Source: Deltaproteobacteria bacterium (lineage in GTDB: Bacteria > UBA10199 > JADGCS01). From it: 54,036 nucleotides of DNA. The stretch lies in assembly GCA_015228875.1 (NCBI GenBank), contig JADGCS010000014.1:1-54036 (forward strand), in the 5' to 3' direction. A model generated the notes under the pieces. That model made no database searches and had not been told where the DNA came from. It worked only from the letters and a program-made list of their open reading frames with translations. Every line of letters starts with the position of its first letter. The first letter of the stretch is position 1. The position numbers and the translations under genes are program-made. Below are positions 18,737 to 26,618 of the stretch, piece by piece.

Positions 18737-19210
18737 TTAAACTTTCCTTTTTTTTGACAGGCCTTTAACATCCAACAATTTTTCAAGATCCAGCATATCC
18801 TGCGGTCGACCCGCGTGTTTTTTGGATTTTATGAGATCGTTTATATTTAATAGATTTATCGGTGTTTCGCCGTATTTGGCGCGTTTTCTGTTTTTCCAAG
18901 CCACACTGAAACTGACACCCTCAACATTAAGGAGAATATCTATACGCACAGGGGCTACACCAATTTGAATAATGATATTTTTGTTTTTGAAATCTTCTAT
19001 GGTGACACCTTTAAGTGGGGCCCCAAAGTTTTTTAGGGAACCAAGGATTTTTTTGGGATCATTGAGTTCTTGAATAACCCAGACATCCATATCCTTTGTG
19101 TAGCGGGGCTCTGTGTAATAAATAGCAGCCTGTCCTCCCACAATAAGATATTTGATTTTATGTGCGTTGAATATTTTGAACAGATCTTCGTAATCGGGGC
19201 ATACGTCCAC
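18737..19210 (-). CDS. AbiEii/DUF6036-like nucleotidyltransferase
   Basis: 157 residues. The nucleotidyltransferase signature is IKYLIVGGQAAIYYTEPRYT followed by KDMDVWV (GG...TxDxD), with a third acidic strand in VRIDILLNVEGV. Such minimal transferases occur as toxins in type IV/MenT-like pairs or as accessory enzymes. It overlaps the small gene at 19158-19370 by 53 bp, which points to co-expression. Confidence 0.65.
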   Translation of the reverse strand: MDVCPDYEDLFKIFNAHKIKYLIVGGQAAIYYTEPRYTKDMDVWVIQELNDPKKILGSLKNFGAPLKGVTIEDFKNKNIIIQIGVAPVRIDILLNVEGVSFSVAWKNRKRAKYGETPINLLNINDLIKSKKHAGRPQDMLDLEKLLDVKGLSKKRKV

Positions 19211-19370
19211 GTATTTTCCTCACTTTTTTATGGTAATCAACAATCATCCCCCACGCCGCGGCAAAACGGGCAAAGGCACCCGCCTTAAGCCAAAAATCTC
19301 GATTGTAAGTCTTGGCCTCATCGTGCGACATAGCAACATGTAACGAGACTTTTTTTTTCTTACTTTTCAC
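19158..19370 (-). CDS. Small conserved partner of the nucleotidyltransferase
   Basis: 70 residues: basic start, then FWLKAGAFARFAAAWGMIVDYH and the C-terminal RLRRSVQNIQRT. I recall similar small proteins with FWxxxGxxARFAAAWxM and RLxRSVxxIQR just upstream of nucleotidyltransferases in other genomes, but no name is established. The 53-bp overlap with the next gene supports a paired, possibly toxin-antitoxin-like unit (inference). The Met at residue 14 is an alternative start. Confidence 0.55.
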   Translation of the reverse strand: MKSKKKKVSLHVAMSHDEAKTYNRDFWLKAGAFARFAAAWGMIVDYHKKVRKIRGRMPRLRRSVQNIQRT

Positions 19371-19471
19371 ACGGCGAAATTAACATCATTATCACGATGC
19401 TTCAACATAAAAAAGTTGTGAATCTGAGACGTTGCCTGTTTATACTGATCCGCAATCGAAGTGATGCCAAA

Positions 19472-19578
19472 GATCAAAGGATCAAAGTACCTGGCACCTG
19501 TGCGATCAAAGTACCTGGGATCAAAGTACCTGGCACCTGTGCAAAGGCAACATTTTGATCATAGTACCTGGCACCCAT
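19472..19578 (+). repeat. Cluster of AAAGTACCTGGCACC repeats
   Basis: GATCAAAGTACCTGG recurs three times and a fourth, altered copy reads GATCATAGTACCTGG. They are separated by short CACCTGTGC pieces. Related units stand at 20253-20311 (other strand sense) and 22333-22382. Short GGTGCCAGGTAC-type repeats are widespread REP-like sequences in bacteria, often tied to REP-associated tyrosine transposases; no such gene is visible here. The rest of the gap 19371-19758 shows no gene. Confidence 0.65.
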
Positions 19579-19758
19579 GCCTTCGATCTGTCTGGGTATG
19601 TTTCAAGCGAACAGCGCAATGATCGGCAAGGTTTTTGTTTTTTTGACCTTATGGGTTGTTATGGCATTCTCAGGTTGATAAAGTACCTCTAAATAAAATG
19701 TTGCTGAAAACAAAACAAGTGACAGAGATGTCTATGCTTGGTATTCTCGCGTGTGAGT

Positions 19759-20001
19759 ATGAGTCCTACGGTATTAAGAATTAGAGGCTATAGATTCTAT
19801 TTTCTTTCAAACGAAGAAGATCGTATGCATGTTCATATTATTTGCGGTGAAGGTGAGGCCAAGTTTTGGGTGGAACCCATAGTGGCGCTGGCGACGTATC
19901 ACAATCTCAGTGCAAAAAAATTAAGTGAAATCCAAAGACTTGTTGAGGAGCACAAAAATGAGATCATCAAAAAATGGAAAACATATTTTGGCGTCAGTTG
20001 A
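19759..20001 (+). CDS. DUF4160 protein
   Basis: Starts MSPTVLRIRGYRFYFLSNEE and continues RMHVHIICGEGEAKFWVEPIVAL; the SPTVxRxxGYRFxFxSxE and HVHV pattern defines DUF4160. Function unknown. The frame opens at 19738, but ATG 19759 matches the family start. It overlaps the DUF2442 gene by 44 bp, the usual gene pair, often discussed as toxin-antitoxin-like (inference). Confidence 0.8.
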   Translation: MSPTVLRIRGYRFYFLSNEEDRMHVHIICGEGEAKFWVEPIVALATYHNLSAKKLSEIQRLVEEHKNEIIKKWKTYFGVS

Positions 20002-20245
20002 AAACATCACACCATTTGGCATATGGCTGTTTGTTGACGGGAAAGAATACTTTTTAGACTACAACGAATACCCCTATTTTAAGGATCAAACCATCAAATC
20101 AATTCAAAACGTTAGTTTGCATAACGGGTTTCACCTCTGTTGGCCCGAACTAGATGTTGATCTGGAGATTGACAATCTCACACACCCTGAAAAGTATCCT
20201 TTGAAAAGCAAAATCAAAAATAAAAAAACACTCAAGGTTGCTTGA
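19958..20245 (+). CDS. DUF2442 protein
   Basis: About 95 residues from ATG 19958, which has GAGGAG 7 bases upstream inside the DUF4160 gene. The motifs GIWLFVDGKEYFLDYNEYP, IQNVSLHNGFHLCWPELD and VDLEIDNLTHPEKYPL are typical of DUF2442. The partner is the overlapping DUF4160 gene. Molecular role unknown. Confidence 0.8.
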   Translation: MRSSKNGKHILASVENITPFGIWLFVDGKEYFLDYNEYPYFKDQTIKSIQNVSLHNGFHLCWPELDVDLEIDNLTHPEKYPLKSKIKNKKTLKVA

Positions 20246-20252
20246 TGGAATT

Positions 20253-20311
20253 GGAAAGGTGCCACTTACCCGGGAAAGGTGCCACTTACCCGGAAAGGTG
20301 CCACTTACCCG
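20253..20311 (+). repeat. Three 20-bp tandem repeats
   Basis: GGAAAGGTGCCACTTACCCG occurs three times in a row, at 20253, 20273 and 20292, the last sharing a base with its neighbour. The GGTGCCA core links it to the AAAGTACCTGGCACC cluster on the opposite strand sense. Directly downstream of the DUF2442 stop. Confidence 0.75.
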
Positions 20312-20359
20312 AATTTTGCCATGGAACCGGATTTTTACGAATAATCATCACAAGCGCTG

Positions 20360-20671
20360 TCAAAGCGGATTGTGTGTGACAGGTAATGGGTACAAGACAA
20401 CCTTAAAACCCAGTTTGTTGTCGTTCTTTTCTTTGGATTCGATGTGGTAGTCCATGACAAGTTTTTTTCTGATTTCTTTTATTCTGGCGGCGGCAATGTT
20501 TTTTGCGCCATCAACTTTTGGGTTGGTATTAACAGTGACATTGATTGTCACCCTGTCTACAATGGTGGCATCCAAGGCCACACCAAAGGCCTGCAAGGCA
20601 GTAACGACCTTGTTAAAAATCCTGAGGACAATTATTATTGGAGAAGATATATTTTTGTATAGGAATCTCAA
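20360..20671 (-). pseudogene. Unrecognised gene remnant cut by the 84-bp repeat
   Basis: The minus frame reads VVTALQAFGVALDATIVDRVTI..., then a helix AAARIKEIRKKL and a strand-rich tail ending LYPLPVTHNPL. It looks like a real protein end (balanced composition, alternating strands), but the 5' end runs into the 84-bp repeat at 20661 and only a TTG is available. I read it as the 3' remnant of a gene truncated by the repeat; it may be spurious. Confidence 0.3.
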
Positions 20672-20744
20672 AGTCGACAGAGCGCGGGTGCATTCCTCGC
20701 AAAATGAAGGAATTCAACCGCGTTAAAGTCAAGTTAGTAACTTG
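20661..20744 (+). repeat. 84-bp repeat family copy, left flank of the AAA gene
   Basis: Exactly 84 bp, AGGAATCTCAAAG to CAAGTTAGTAACTTG, plus frame open (NLKVDRARVHSSQNEG). The shared sequence extends outward by TTGTAT, giving about 90 bp of inverted similarity with the copy at 22172-22255. The stop codon of the AAA gene (20734-20736) lies within it. Confidence 0.9.
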
Positions 20745-22062
20745 ACCAAGAGGATTTAACATGGCACACGGCATATTTTGGCAGAGAGAGAATGTTTTGA
20801 GTGATCCCGTAGGGATGTGATGAAATTCTAAGCGCTGTCTTTACAAATTGTTTCTTTTCTAAAAGAAACTGGTGGAGGCTTTTCATACCCGTGCCCTTTT
20901 GGCTTTTGACTTCAATGGGCACCACAAAACCATTTTGTTCGATGAGCAAATCTACCTCGGCCTGGGCTGAGGGCTGTTCTCTGTGCCAGTAATAGATTGC
21001 TGGCGATTCGTTTTGTTGCGTGCAACTCAACAATTCCTGCGCTACAAGTTGTTCTGCAATTGCCCCGCGGTTTGACAAAAAATCGGGCCGTTCTTGACTC
21101 AGTTGAGACAAAGAAAGCCCCAAGAGTCTTAAGCACAGCCCCACATCAACAAAAAACACCTTGAATTTTTCGGGCTTGATTTGCGCCTCAAGAGGAAGCC
21201 CGTTTGCAGAGCTGTGACAGGCCTTGTAAGCAAGACCGGCCTTGACCAAAAGATTCAGCGCCTGTGCAAGCTCTCTGGATTTTGAATGAGGATCAACGTG
21301 GCTGTATTTAAATTTTTGGCCCAGCAATCTGGGGATACTGGCAAAGACCTGCCGCATATCATCAATGCGCACCATGGGGGCATACTTATGAAAATCTTCA
21401 CGGTAGTTCACAACCAAGCGCTGTTGAACGGCCTGACAATCATTGAGATCTCCGCCCTCGATATGTGTTCGAACAACCTCGGGCATTCCGCCAAGCAGGG
21501 TGTAGAGGCCCACGTCTTTTAAAAGCATTTCGTGGACCGAAGTGGCGAGCGGTTTGTTTTTTATTTTTTTGATGGCGCCCACCATGTCCTCACGCCCCCG
21601 CGCCAACATGAATTCCTCAAAATTCATGGGGAAGAGATGAAGAAAATCAATGCGTCCCACCGGAAAGCTCAAACTGGAAAACGCAAACTCCAAAAGAGAC
21701 CCTGCCGCAATGACAGGGAGTGTAGGAAGTTTTTCTTTGAAATATCTGAGTGACAAAAGGGCCTCAGGACAGGCCTGAATTTCATCGATGAAAAGAAGTG
21801 TTTTGCTATCTAAAGTTATTTTGTTTTGAGTGAGTTGCGAAATGGCAGTGATAAGCTGGGCAGGTTTTCCAAAAAGATCTTTGAAAGCTGGAATCAATTC
21901 CGTTTGAGCCTCCAAATTTATTTCTACAAAATTTTTGTAAGACTTTGCGTGTTCACGGACAAGCCATGTTTTGCCTACCTGCCTGGCACCACGAACAAGA
22001 AGGGGATAGCGATCTTTTTTGGATTTCCACTGATCAAATGAAATTAAAGCTTTTCTCCTCAT
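20734..22062 (-). CDS. AAA_14/DUF4143 ATPase
   Basis: 442 residues. Walker A VRGARQVGKTWL near residue 25, Walker B TLLFIDEIQACPEAL, then the sensor AAGSLLEFAF. The C-terminal DUF4143 half carries a nuclease-like strand pair AEVDLLIEQNG...VVPIEVKS, i.e. the D-(E)xK arrangement of PD-(D/E)XK folds. These ATPases are common accessory genes of uncertain role. The gene is enclosed by inverted copies of the 84-bp repeat, and its stop codon is supplied by the left copy. That makes it look like the cargo of a small mobile unit. Confidence 0.85.
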   Translation of the reverse strand: MRRKALISFDQWKSKKDRYPLLVRGARQVGKTWLVREHAKSYKNFVEINLEAQTELIPAFKDLFGKPAQLITAISQLTQNKITLDSKTLLFIDEIQACPEALLSLRYFKEKLPTLPVIAAGSLLEFAFSSLSFPVGRIDFLHLFPMNFEEFMLARGREDMVGAIKKIKNKPLATSVHEMLLKDVGLYTLLGGMPEVVRTHIEGGDLNDCQAVQQRLVVNYREDFHKYAPMVRIDDMRQVFASIPRLLGQKFKYSHVDPHSKSRELAQALNLLVKAGLAYKACHSSANGLPLEAQIKPEKFKVFFVDVGLCLRLLGLSLSQLSQERPDFLSNRGAIAEQLVAQELLSCTQQNESPAIYYWHREQPSAQAEVDLLIEQNGFVVPIEVKSQKGTGMKSLHQFLLEKKQFVKTALRISSHPYGITQNILSLPKYAVCHVKSSWSSY

Positions 22063-22171
22063 GTTTGTATTATATCCAACAAGTGGCTAAAACACAAACA
22101 TATTTTGTCCATACAATGGACAAAACGGGCCCGCCCACCATGATGATTTTGTAGTTTAACGATTTGAACGA

Positions 22172-22255
22172 CAAGTTACTAACTTGACTTTGACGCGGTT
22201 GAATTCCTTCATTTTGCGAGTAATGCACCCGCGCTCTGTCGACTTTGAAATTCCT
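22172..22255 (-). repeat. 84-bp repeat family copy, right flank of the AAA gene
   Basis: Inverted copy: CAAGTTACTAACTTG at 22172 and AGGAATTTC on the minus strand ending at 22255. Length 84 bp. The minus frame is open (NFKVDRARVHYSQNEG). It lies 110 bp upstream of the AAA gene start and so may carry its promoter. Confidence 0.9.
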
Positions 22256-22294
22256 ATACAATAAATTATTAAAAGATGGGGTGAATAGTTAAAT

Positions 22295-22382
22295 AGTGCC
22301 TGTCGGGAATTATCCCTCTAAAAAAAGGGGAAATCTCTCCAGATCAAAGTACTTGGCACCCGTGTACCCTGGCACCCGTGTG
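22295..22382 (+). repeat. Solo MITE end and GGCACCCGTGT repeats
   Basis: AGTGCCTGTCGGGAA at 22295 matches the terminal repeat of the element at 5104, but no partner end is visible. It is followed by AGATCAAAGTACTTGGCACC (22333) and two CTGGCACCCGTGT-like units. Likely decayed elements. No gene seen between 22262 and 22507. Confidence 0.5.
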
Positions 22383-22506
22383 CCCACAACACTAAACATT
22401 TGACTTCAGCCTGATAGTTCTTTACTTGGGGGACAGGTCTTGGTATGGGAGAGTTGGGCTTGTAAAACGCAATGATTGCAACAGATTAGCTTTTGTAACA
22501 TCCATA

Positions 22507-22851
22507 ATGACCATCAGAAAAGTAAAATTATGCAAGCACAAGGGTTGCAACAATGTTGCAACAACACAGGGCTTCTGCCGTTTCCATTATCTAAAAAACT
22601 GGAGACAAATAAAAGAAAAGGCCCAAAAAAAGGCGCTTAAAAGTCTCAACAAGTACATCGATCACCTCATGCATAAACATCCCGATGGTTACATGGATGT
22701 CATCCGTGAAGACTTAAAAAACTACGACCACTTTTCTCGCAAGGCGGATAATTTCATCGCCGAGGACGATTTTCACGATATCATGGACGACCTCAATCAA
22801 GAAGATGTCGAAAAGATCATCGGTTCAATCAAGGTGGACGATTCTTATTAA
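22507..22851 (+). CDS. Small protein with Cys/His cluster
   Basis: About 114 residues from ATG 22507: MTIRKVKLCKHKGCNNVATTQGFCRFHYLKNW, an apparent C-x4-C-x8-C-x3-H zinc site, followed by a long charged helical region and an acidic tail (DDLNQEDVEKIIGS). I recall such CxxxxC...CxxHY mini-domains in small putative nucleic-acid-binding proteins but cannot name the family. The frame opens at 22426. Its stop codon is part of the inverted repeat at 22849. Confidence 0.6.
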   Translation: MTIRKVKLCKHKGCNNVATTQGFCRFHYLKNWRQIKEKAQKKALKSLNKYIDHLMHKHPDGYMDVIREDLKNYDHFSRKADNFIAEDDFHDIMDDLNQEDVEKIIGSIKVDDSY

Positions 22852-23030
22852 TCAGCCCTTAGCCCCCAGCTATCAGCCCCCAACCATGAGCCTTGAGGTA
22901 TTATGAGTTGCTTCATCTGTGCTGGTGTTTGTGTTGATTGTTGATTGTTGATTGTTGGGGGCTGAGGGATTTTGACCTTTGTTCACGTTCTTCGTTCACG
23001 TTTTTCGTTTTTTTGGCTAAGGGCTGATTA
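22849..23030 (+). promoter_or_regulatory. Inverted-repeat element spanning the gap to miaB and holding its RBS
   Basis: TAATCAGCCCTTAGCC at 22849-22864 is perfectly complementary to GGCTAAGGGCTGATTA at 23015-23030. The left end overlaps the stop codon of the preceding gene and the right end stops one base before the miaB ATG. The right arm holds AAGGG 8 bases from the ATG, the only plausible miaB Shine-Dalgarno, so pairing would hide it. The interior has GTTGATT repeats and a second pair AGCCCCCAAC/GTTGGGGGCT. Confidence 0.55.
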
Positions 23031-23031
23031 C

Positions 23032-24369
23032 ATGAAAGTTTACATCAAAACATTTGGATGTCAGATGAACGAGCAGGACAGCGCGCAGATGTTTGCCCTG
23101 CTTGACGGGCAGGGGTATGAGAGAGTCGATGAGGCCTGCCTTGCAGATCTCATTTTGTTTAACACATGCAGTGTGCGCGAAAAGGCCGCTCAAAAGATTT
23201 TCTCCGAGCTTGGCAGGGTGCGTTTGTTAAAAGCAGACAATCCCTCGGTGATCATTGGTGTTGCAGGCTGCGTGGCCGAGCAGGAAAAAGAGAGGTTGCT
23301 GGTTCGTTTTCCCTTTATCGATCTCATTTTTGGCCCCGATCACATCCGTCATCTTGTCAACTTGATCGAGGCAGTCAAAAACAATCGCAGTTGCAAAGAC
23401 AAACAGGTCGTCCAGAAAACCGGGTTTGATTTACGAAAGGACTTTGAGTTTTTAAATGTTCTCCCTGCGGAGAACGAGTCTCCGGCCAAGGCCTTTGTGA
23501 CCATTCAAAAGGGCTGTGATAACATCTGTTCGTTTTGTATTGTCCCCTTTGTGCGCGGTCGCGAAGTCTCCCGTCCTCATCAGGCGATCATCGACGAGAT
23601 CAACGCGCTCGTTGAGAGGGGGGTGAAAGAGGTGACCCTGCTTGGCCAGAATGTTAATTCGTATGGACTCAAAAACCCGGGTTCAGTCAGTTTTGCGGGG
23701 CTTCTCGAACTCATTGCTCAAAAGACAAAACTAAAAAGGTTGCGGTTTACCACCAGTCATCCCAAGGACGTCAAGGACGACTTGATTGATCAGTACGTTG
23801 TGAACCCCATCCTTCTTCCCCAGATGCACCTCCCTGTCCAATCAGGCTCCGACCGGATACTTAAACTCATGCGCAGGCAGTACACCGCAGGTGATTATCG
23901 GTCTCTTGTCGAAAACTTGAGACGTAAAGTCCCGCACATCAGTTTTTCTACCGATCTTATTGTCGGGTTTCCCACCGAGACAGATGATGACTATGCAGCA
24001 ACCTTGCGACTCATGGACGCTGTGCGTTTTGATCAAACTTTTTCCTTTGTCTATTCACCCAGACCATACACGCGGGCTGCAGAGCTTGAAGATGACGTGC
24101 CGCAGGAGGTCAAGGCCCTGAGGCTTAAACAGCTTCTGGAACGAGACACACAAATCACGAGGGAGAACAATCAGGCAATGTTGGGCAGGATTTATGATGT
24201 CCTTGTAGAAAAAATTGACAAAGAAAATGAGGGACATCCATTTACGGGCAGAACCCCGTCAAACAGGATTGTGCATTTTGCCGGAGCGTGTCAGGCGGGC
24301 GATATTGTGAGCGTTAAAATTGTCAAGGCCAACCCCCATTCGTTATTTGGGGAGCAGAATGCCGCGTAA
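23032..24369 (+). CDS. miaB: tRNA-2-methylthio-N6-dimethylallyladenosine synthase MiaB
   Basis: From ATG 23032: MKVYIKTFGCQMNEQDSAQM, the MTTase domain with its cluster cysteines (also NTCSVREKA and GVAGCVAEQ), then the radical SAM motif CDNICSFCIVPFVRGREVSRP (CxxxCxxC), LLGQNVNSYG and a C-terminal TRAM domain. MiaB adds the methylthio group to i6A37 of tRNAs reading U-starting codons, using two Fe-S clusters. About 445 residues, normal length. Its stop codon is shared with the MITE-like element that begins at 24369. Confidence 0.97.
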   Translation: MKVYIKTFGCQMNEQDSAQMFALLDGQGYERVDEACLADLILFNTCSVREKAAQKIFSELGRVRLLKADNPSVIIGVAGCVAEQEKERLLVRFPFIDLIFGPDHIRHLVNLIEAVKNNRSCKDKQVVQKTGFDLRKDFEFLNVLPAENESPAKAFVTIQKGCDNICSFCIVPFVRGREVSRPHQAIIDEINALVERGVKEVTLLGQNVNSYGLKNPGSVSFAGLLELIAQKTKLKRLRFTTSHPKDVKDDLIDQYVVNPILLPQMHLPVQSGSDRILKLMRRQYTAGDYRSLVENLRRKVPHISFSTDLIVGFPTETDDDYAATLRLMDAVRFDQTFSFVYSPRPYTRAAELEDDVPQEVKALRLKQLLERDTQITRENNQAMLGRIYDVLVEKIDKENEGHPFTGRTPSNRIVHFAGACQAGDIVSVKIVKANPHSLFGEQNAA

Positions 24370-24549
24370 GGGTCTGCCCGGAAATAACTGTTCTTTTTTG
24401 GCGCTCAGATTGGGGTTAGATTTGGCCGATCTGAATGAGCAAAACCGGAGGAATAGCAGGGCTATTTTGAGGCTTTTGCGATTGAAGATCGGTCAAAGAT
24501 GACCACAAGATGAGATGCCAAAATGAACAGTTATTTTCGGGCAGACCCT
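24369..24549 (+). mobile_element. MITE-like palindromic element, about 181 bp
   Basis: Terminal inverted repeats of 25 bp with 24 matches: AGGGTCTGCCCGGAAATAAC at 24369 and its complement ending at 24549. Much of the interior also pairs imperfectly (TTTGGCCGATCT against AGATCGGTCAAAG; GCTATT/GGAATAGC), so the whole element could fold as one hairpin. No coding capacity. It starts on the last base of the miaB stop codon. The ends resemble those of the 5104 element (GTCTGYCSGGAAA). Confidence 0.7.
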
Positions 24550-24738
24550 AAGGGACTGTTTTGGTCGAGTGTGAATCTTTGGTTGTATTCTTGCGTGGTT
24601 TGCGTTATTTTTTTGCAGGCCTCTTGAGATGTGGTGTGTGAAACTTGCAGGCAGCGGGCCAACATTATGGTGGGTAAAACCCACGCGCAAGTCCGGGCAC
24701 GGCGGGGATGTTTAATGATCTGACTCAAAGGTCGTCGC

Positions 24739-25263
24739 ATGGCCGGGCGGGATAGCAAATTTGTGAGTGATCAAATAAAAATGTTTGTCAGTGGTTTGAC
24801 GATAGACCCTTTTACCAACATGCCCATCGTCATCATGAAGGATGAGTCGGGCAGGGTGGCCCTGCCGATCTGGATAGGTCTCATTGAGGCGTCCTCTATT
24901 GCAACAGAGATCGAAAAAATAGAACTCTCCCGTCCCATGACCCACGATCTGATCAAAAAAATTTTTGAGGAGTTAAATGCCGTTGTCAAAAGGGTCGAAA
25001 TCAACGATCTTAAAGACAATACTTTCTTTGCCACAATTTATGTTGTGGGTCAGAACAAAGAGTTTTCGATAGACTGCCGTCCCTCAGATGGCATTGCCGT
25101 TGCCCTTCGCACCAAATCCGATATTTTTGTGAGTCAAAAAGTCATCGACAAATCCAGAAAACTCGAAAACGTCCATCAGTCAGAGGACCAGATGAAAGAG
25201 CAAAAGTGGACGGAGATACTGGAGAGTCTTGAGCCCGAAGACTTCGGTAAATACAAAATGTAA
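24739..25263 (+). CDS. Bifunctional nuclease family protein (BFN/DUF151)
   Basis: 174 residues: MFVSGLTIDPFTNMPIVIMKDE, VALPIWIGLIEASSIATEIE, RPMTHDLI and SIDCRPSDGIAVALR are the conserved blocks of the BFN domain (PIWIGxxEAxAIA, RPxTHDL, RPSDAIALA). Some family members have DNase/RNase activity; the substrate here is unknown. The ATG at 24739 is used as annotated; an internal ATG at 24781 matches the usual family start better. The 190 bp upstream (24550-24738) contains no gene I recognise. Confidence 0.9.
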   Translation: MAGRDSKFVSDQIKMFVSGLTIDPFTNMPIVIMKDESGRVALPIWIGLIEASSIATEIEKIELSRPMTHDLIKKIFEELNAVVKRVEINDLKDNTFFATIYVVGQNKEFSIDCRPSDGIAVALRTKSDIFVSQKVIDKSRKLENVHQSEDQMKEQKWTEILESLEPEDFGKYKM

Positions 25264-25277
25264 AAAGGGGTCTCTTC

Positions 25278-26597
25278 ATGCGTCGGTCCCGATACCAGTT
25301 GTGGATTCCGTGTGTTCTTCTGTACGCATTTATTACTTTTGTCTCGTCGATTCCAGGCCAGGATCTCGCGGAGATCATCGTTAAACCCTCCATCTATTTC
25401 GACAAGCTGGTTCATTTTGTCCTGTATGCCTTTTTAGGCATGGTGGTTGCCCGCGCTTTAGCCTTCGAAGAATGCTACCAACATCTCAAAAAGCGCTGGT
25501 ATCTTTATTTTGCTGTTATCCTGCCCCTTGTCTCCCTTGTTGATGAGATCCACCAGATTTACGTCCCTGACAGAAACATGGACTACTACGACTGGTTTGC
25601 CGATATTGTGGGGGCTGTCTTTGGGGCCGTGTTTTATGTCATATTTGTTTTACGAAAAGAAGACGCAAAAAGCCTTGCTGTGCTTGAAAGAAGGGACATC
25701 AGGGGGTTCGGCTTGATCCTCGCGATGGCGTATTTTGTGGCTTTGCTGGGTCTCAACATCTTCGATTACAAGCACGGCATTCTCAAAAACTTCAGTCATC
25801 TGGTCTTTGTTTTTATTCTGATCGAATACGGGCTCTTGGGACTTTTAACGATCAGGTTTTTGTACTTAAGAAGGGACAGAAAATTTTTTATGCTGAGGGA
25901 CTGGTTGTTTGTGGTCTTTTTTGGTGTGAGTTTTGTCTGTCTGTATCAGATTTCTTTGTATGTGTTAAGGAACGAATTTTTGGAGCTGCGGGAGGTTTTC
26001 TGGTCTTTGTTTAGTCTTTTTCTCGGCGCATTGGGTTACTACATAGACAAGCAGATCGAAAGATTTAGAAAAAAAATAGTCGAGGATCACCTGTACAAAA
26101 GAAAAACATGGCAGAGGCTTTATTTTTTTCTTCCCCCAATCATTATTATTGGTGCCATATCGTTTATGTCGGCACAGTCACCCAAGGTGCTTTACGAGAC
26201 GCAGATCCCCCTTCCAACGCAGGTTTTTCCCCAGCGGGGCGCCCTGTCGATTTTTAAAAATTATTTTATCCTTCATGCCTTTCAGTTTTTTGTTCTGGGA
26301 CTCTTTTATTTCAGGGCGATCAACTGGGAGACATGGTGGCACAAAAAAAGCCACAGGCTTTGGATATGGATCTTTGCCTCACTGTTGATAGTTTTTTATT
26401 CCTTCTTCGATGAAATTCACCAGTCATTCACTCCCGGTCGCGTTGGTGATCCCTACGATGTGCTCACCAACATTGCGGGGCTGGTTTGCTCACTTATGGT
26501 TTATCTGCTCGTGTACCGCAAAATAAAGGACACTTTTTTTGGCGAGGAAAACGGCGATCACGTGTCTGGCACAGAGAGTCTTCTTGATAAATCTTGA
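25278..26597 (+). CDS. Membrane protein with two VanZ-like domains
   Basis: 439 residues, hydrophobic throughout. The VanZ signature appears twice: DKLVHFVLYAFLG...DEIHQIYVPDRNMDYYDWFAD at the N-terminus and FDEIHQSFTPGRVGDPYDVLTN at the C-terminus, each with its xDExHQxxxPxR core. About 10 membrane helices, the middle ones (residues about 140-260) not assigned. VanZ-like proteins are linked to envelope stress or glycopeptide tolerance, mechanism unclear. Starts 15 bp after the BFN gene, likely co-transcribed. Confidence 0.85.
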   Translation: MRRSRYQLWIPCVLLYAFITFVSSIPGQDLAEIIVKPSIYFDKLVHFVLYAFLGMVVARALAFEECYQHLKKRWYLYFAVILPLVSLVDEIHQIYVPDRNMDYYDWFADIVGAVFGAVFYVIFVLRKEDAKSLAVLERRDIRGFGLILAMAYFVALLGLNIFDYKHGILKNFSHLVFVFILIEYGLLGLLTIRFLYLRRDRKFFMLRDWLFVVFFGVSFVCLYQISLYVLRNEFLELREVFWSLFSLFLGALGYYIDKQIERFRKKIVEDHLYKRKTWQRLYFFLPPIIIIGAISFMSAQSPKVLYETQIPLPTQVFPQRGALSIFKNYFILHAFQFFVLGLFYFRAINWETWWHKKSHRLWIWIFASLLIVFYSFFDEIHQSFTPGRVGDPYDVLTNIAGLVCSLMVYLLVYRKIKDTFFGEENGDHVSGTESLLDKS

Positions 26598-26618
26598 AAA
26601 TTGTTTCATGTACCCGCC

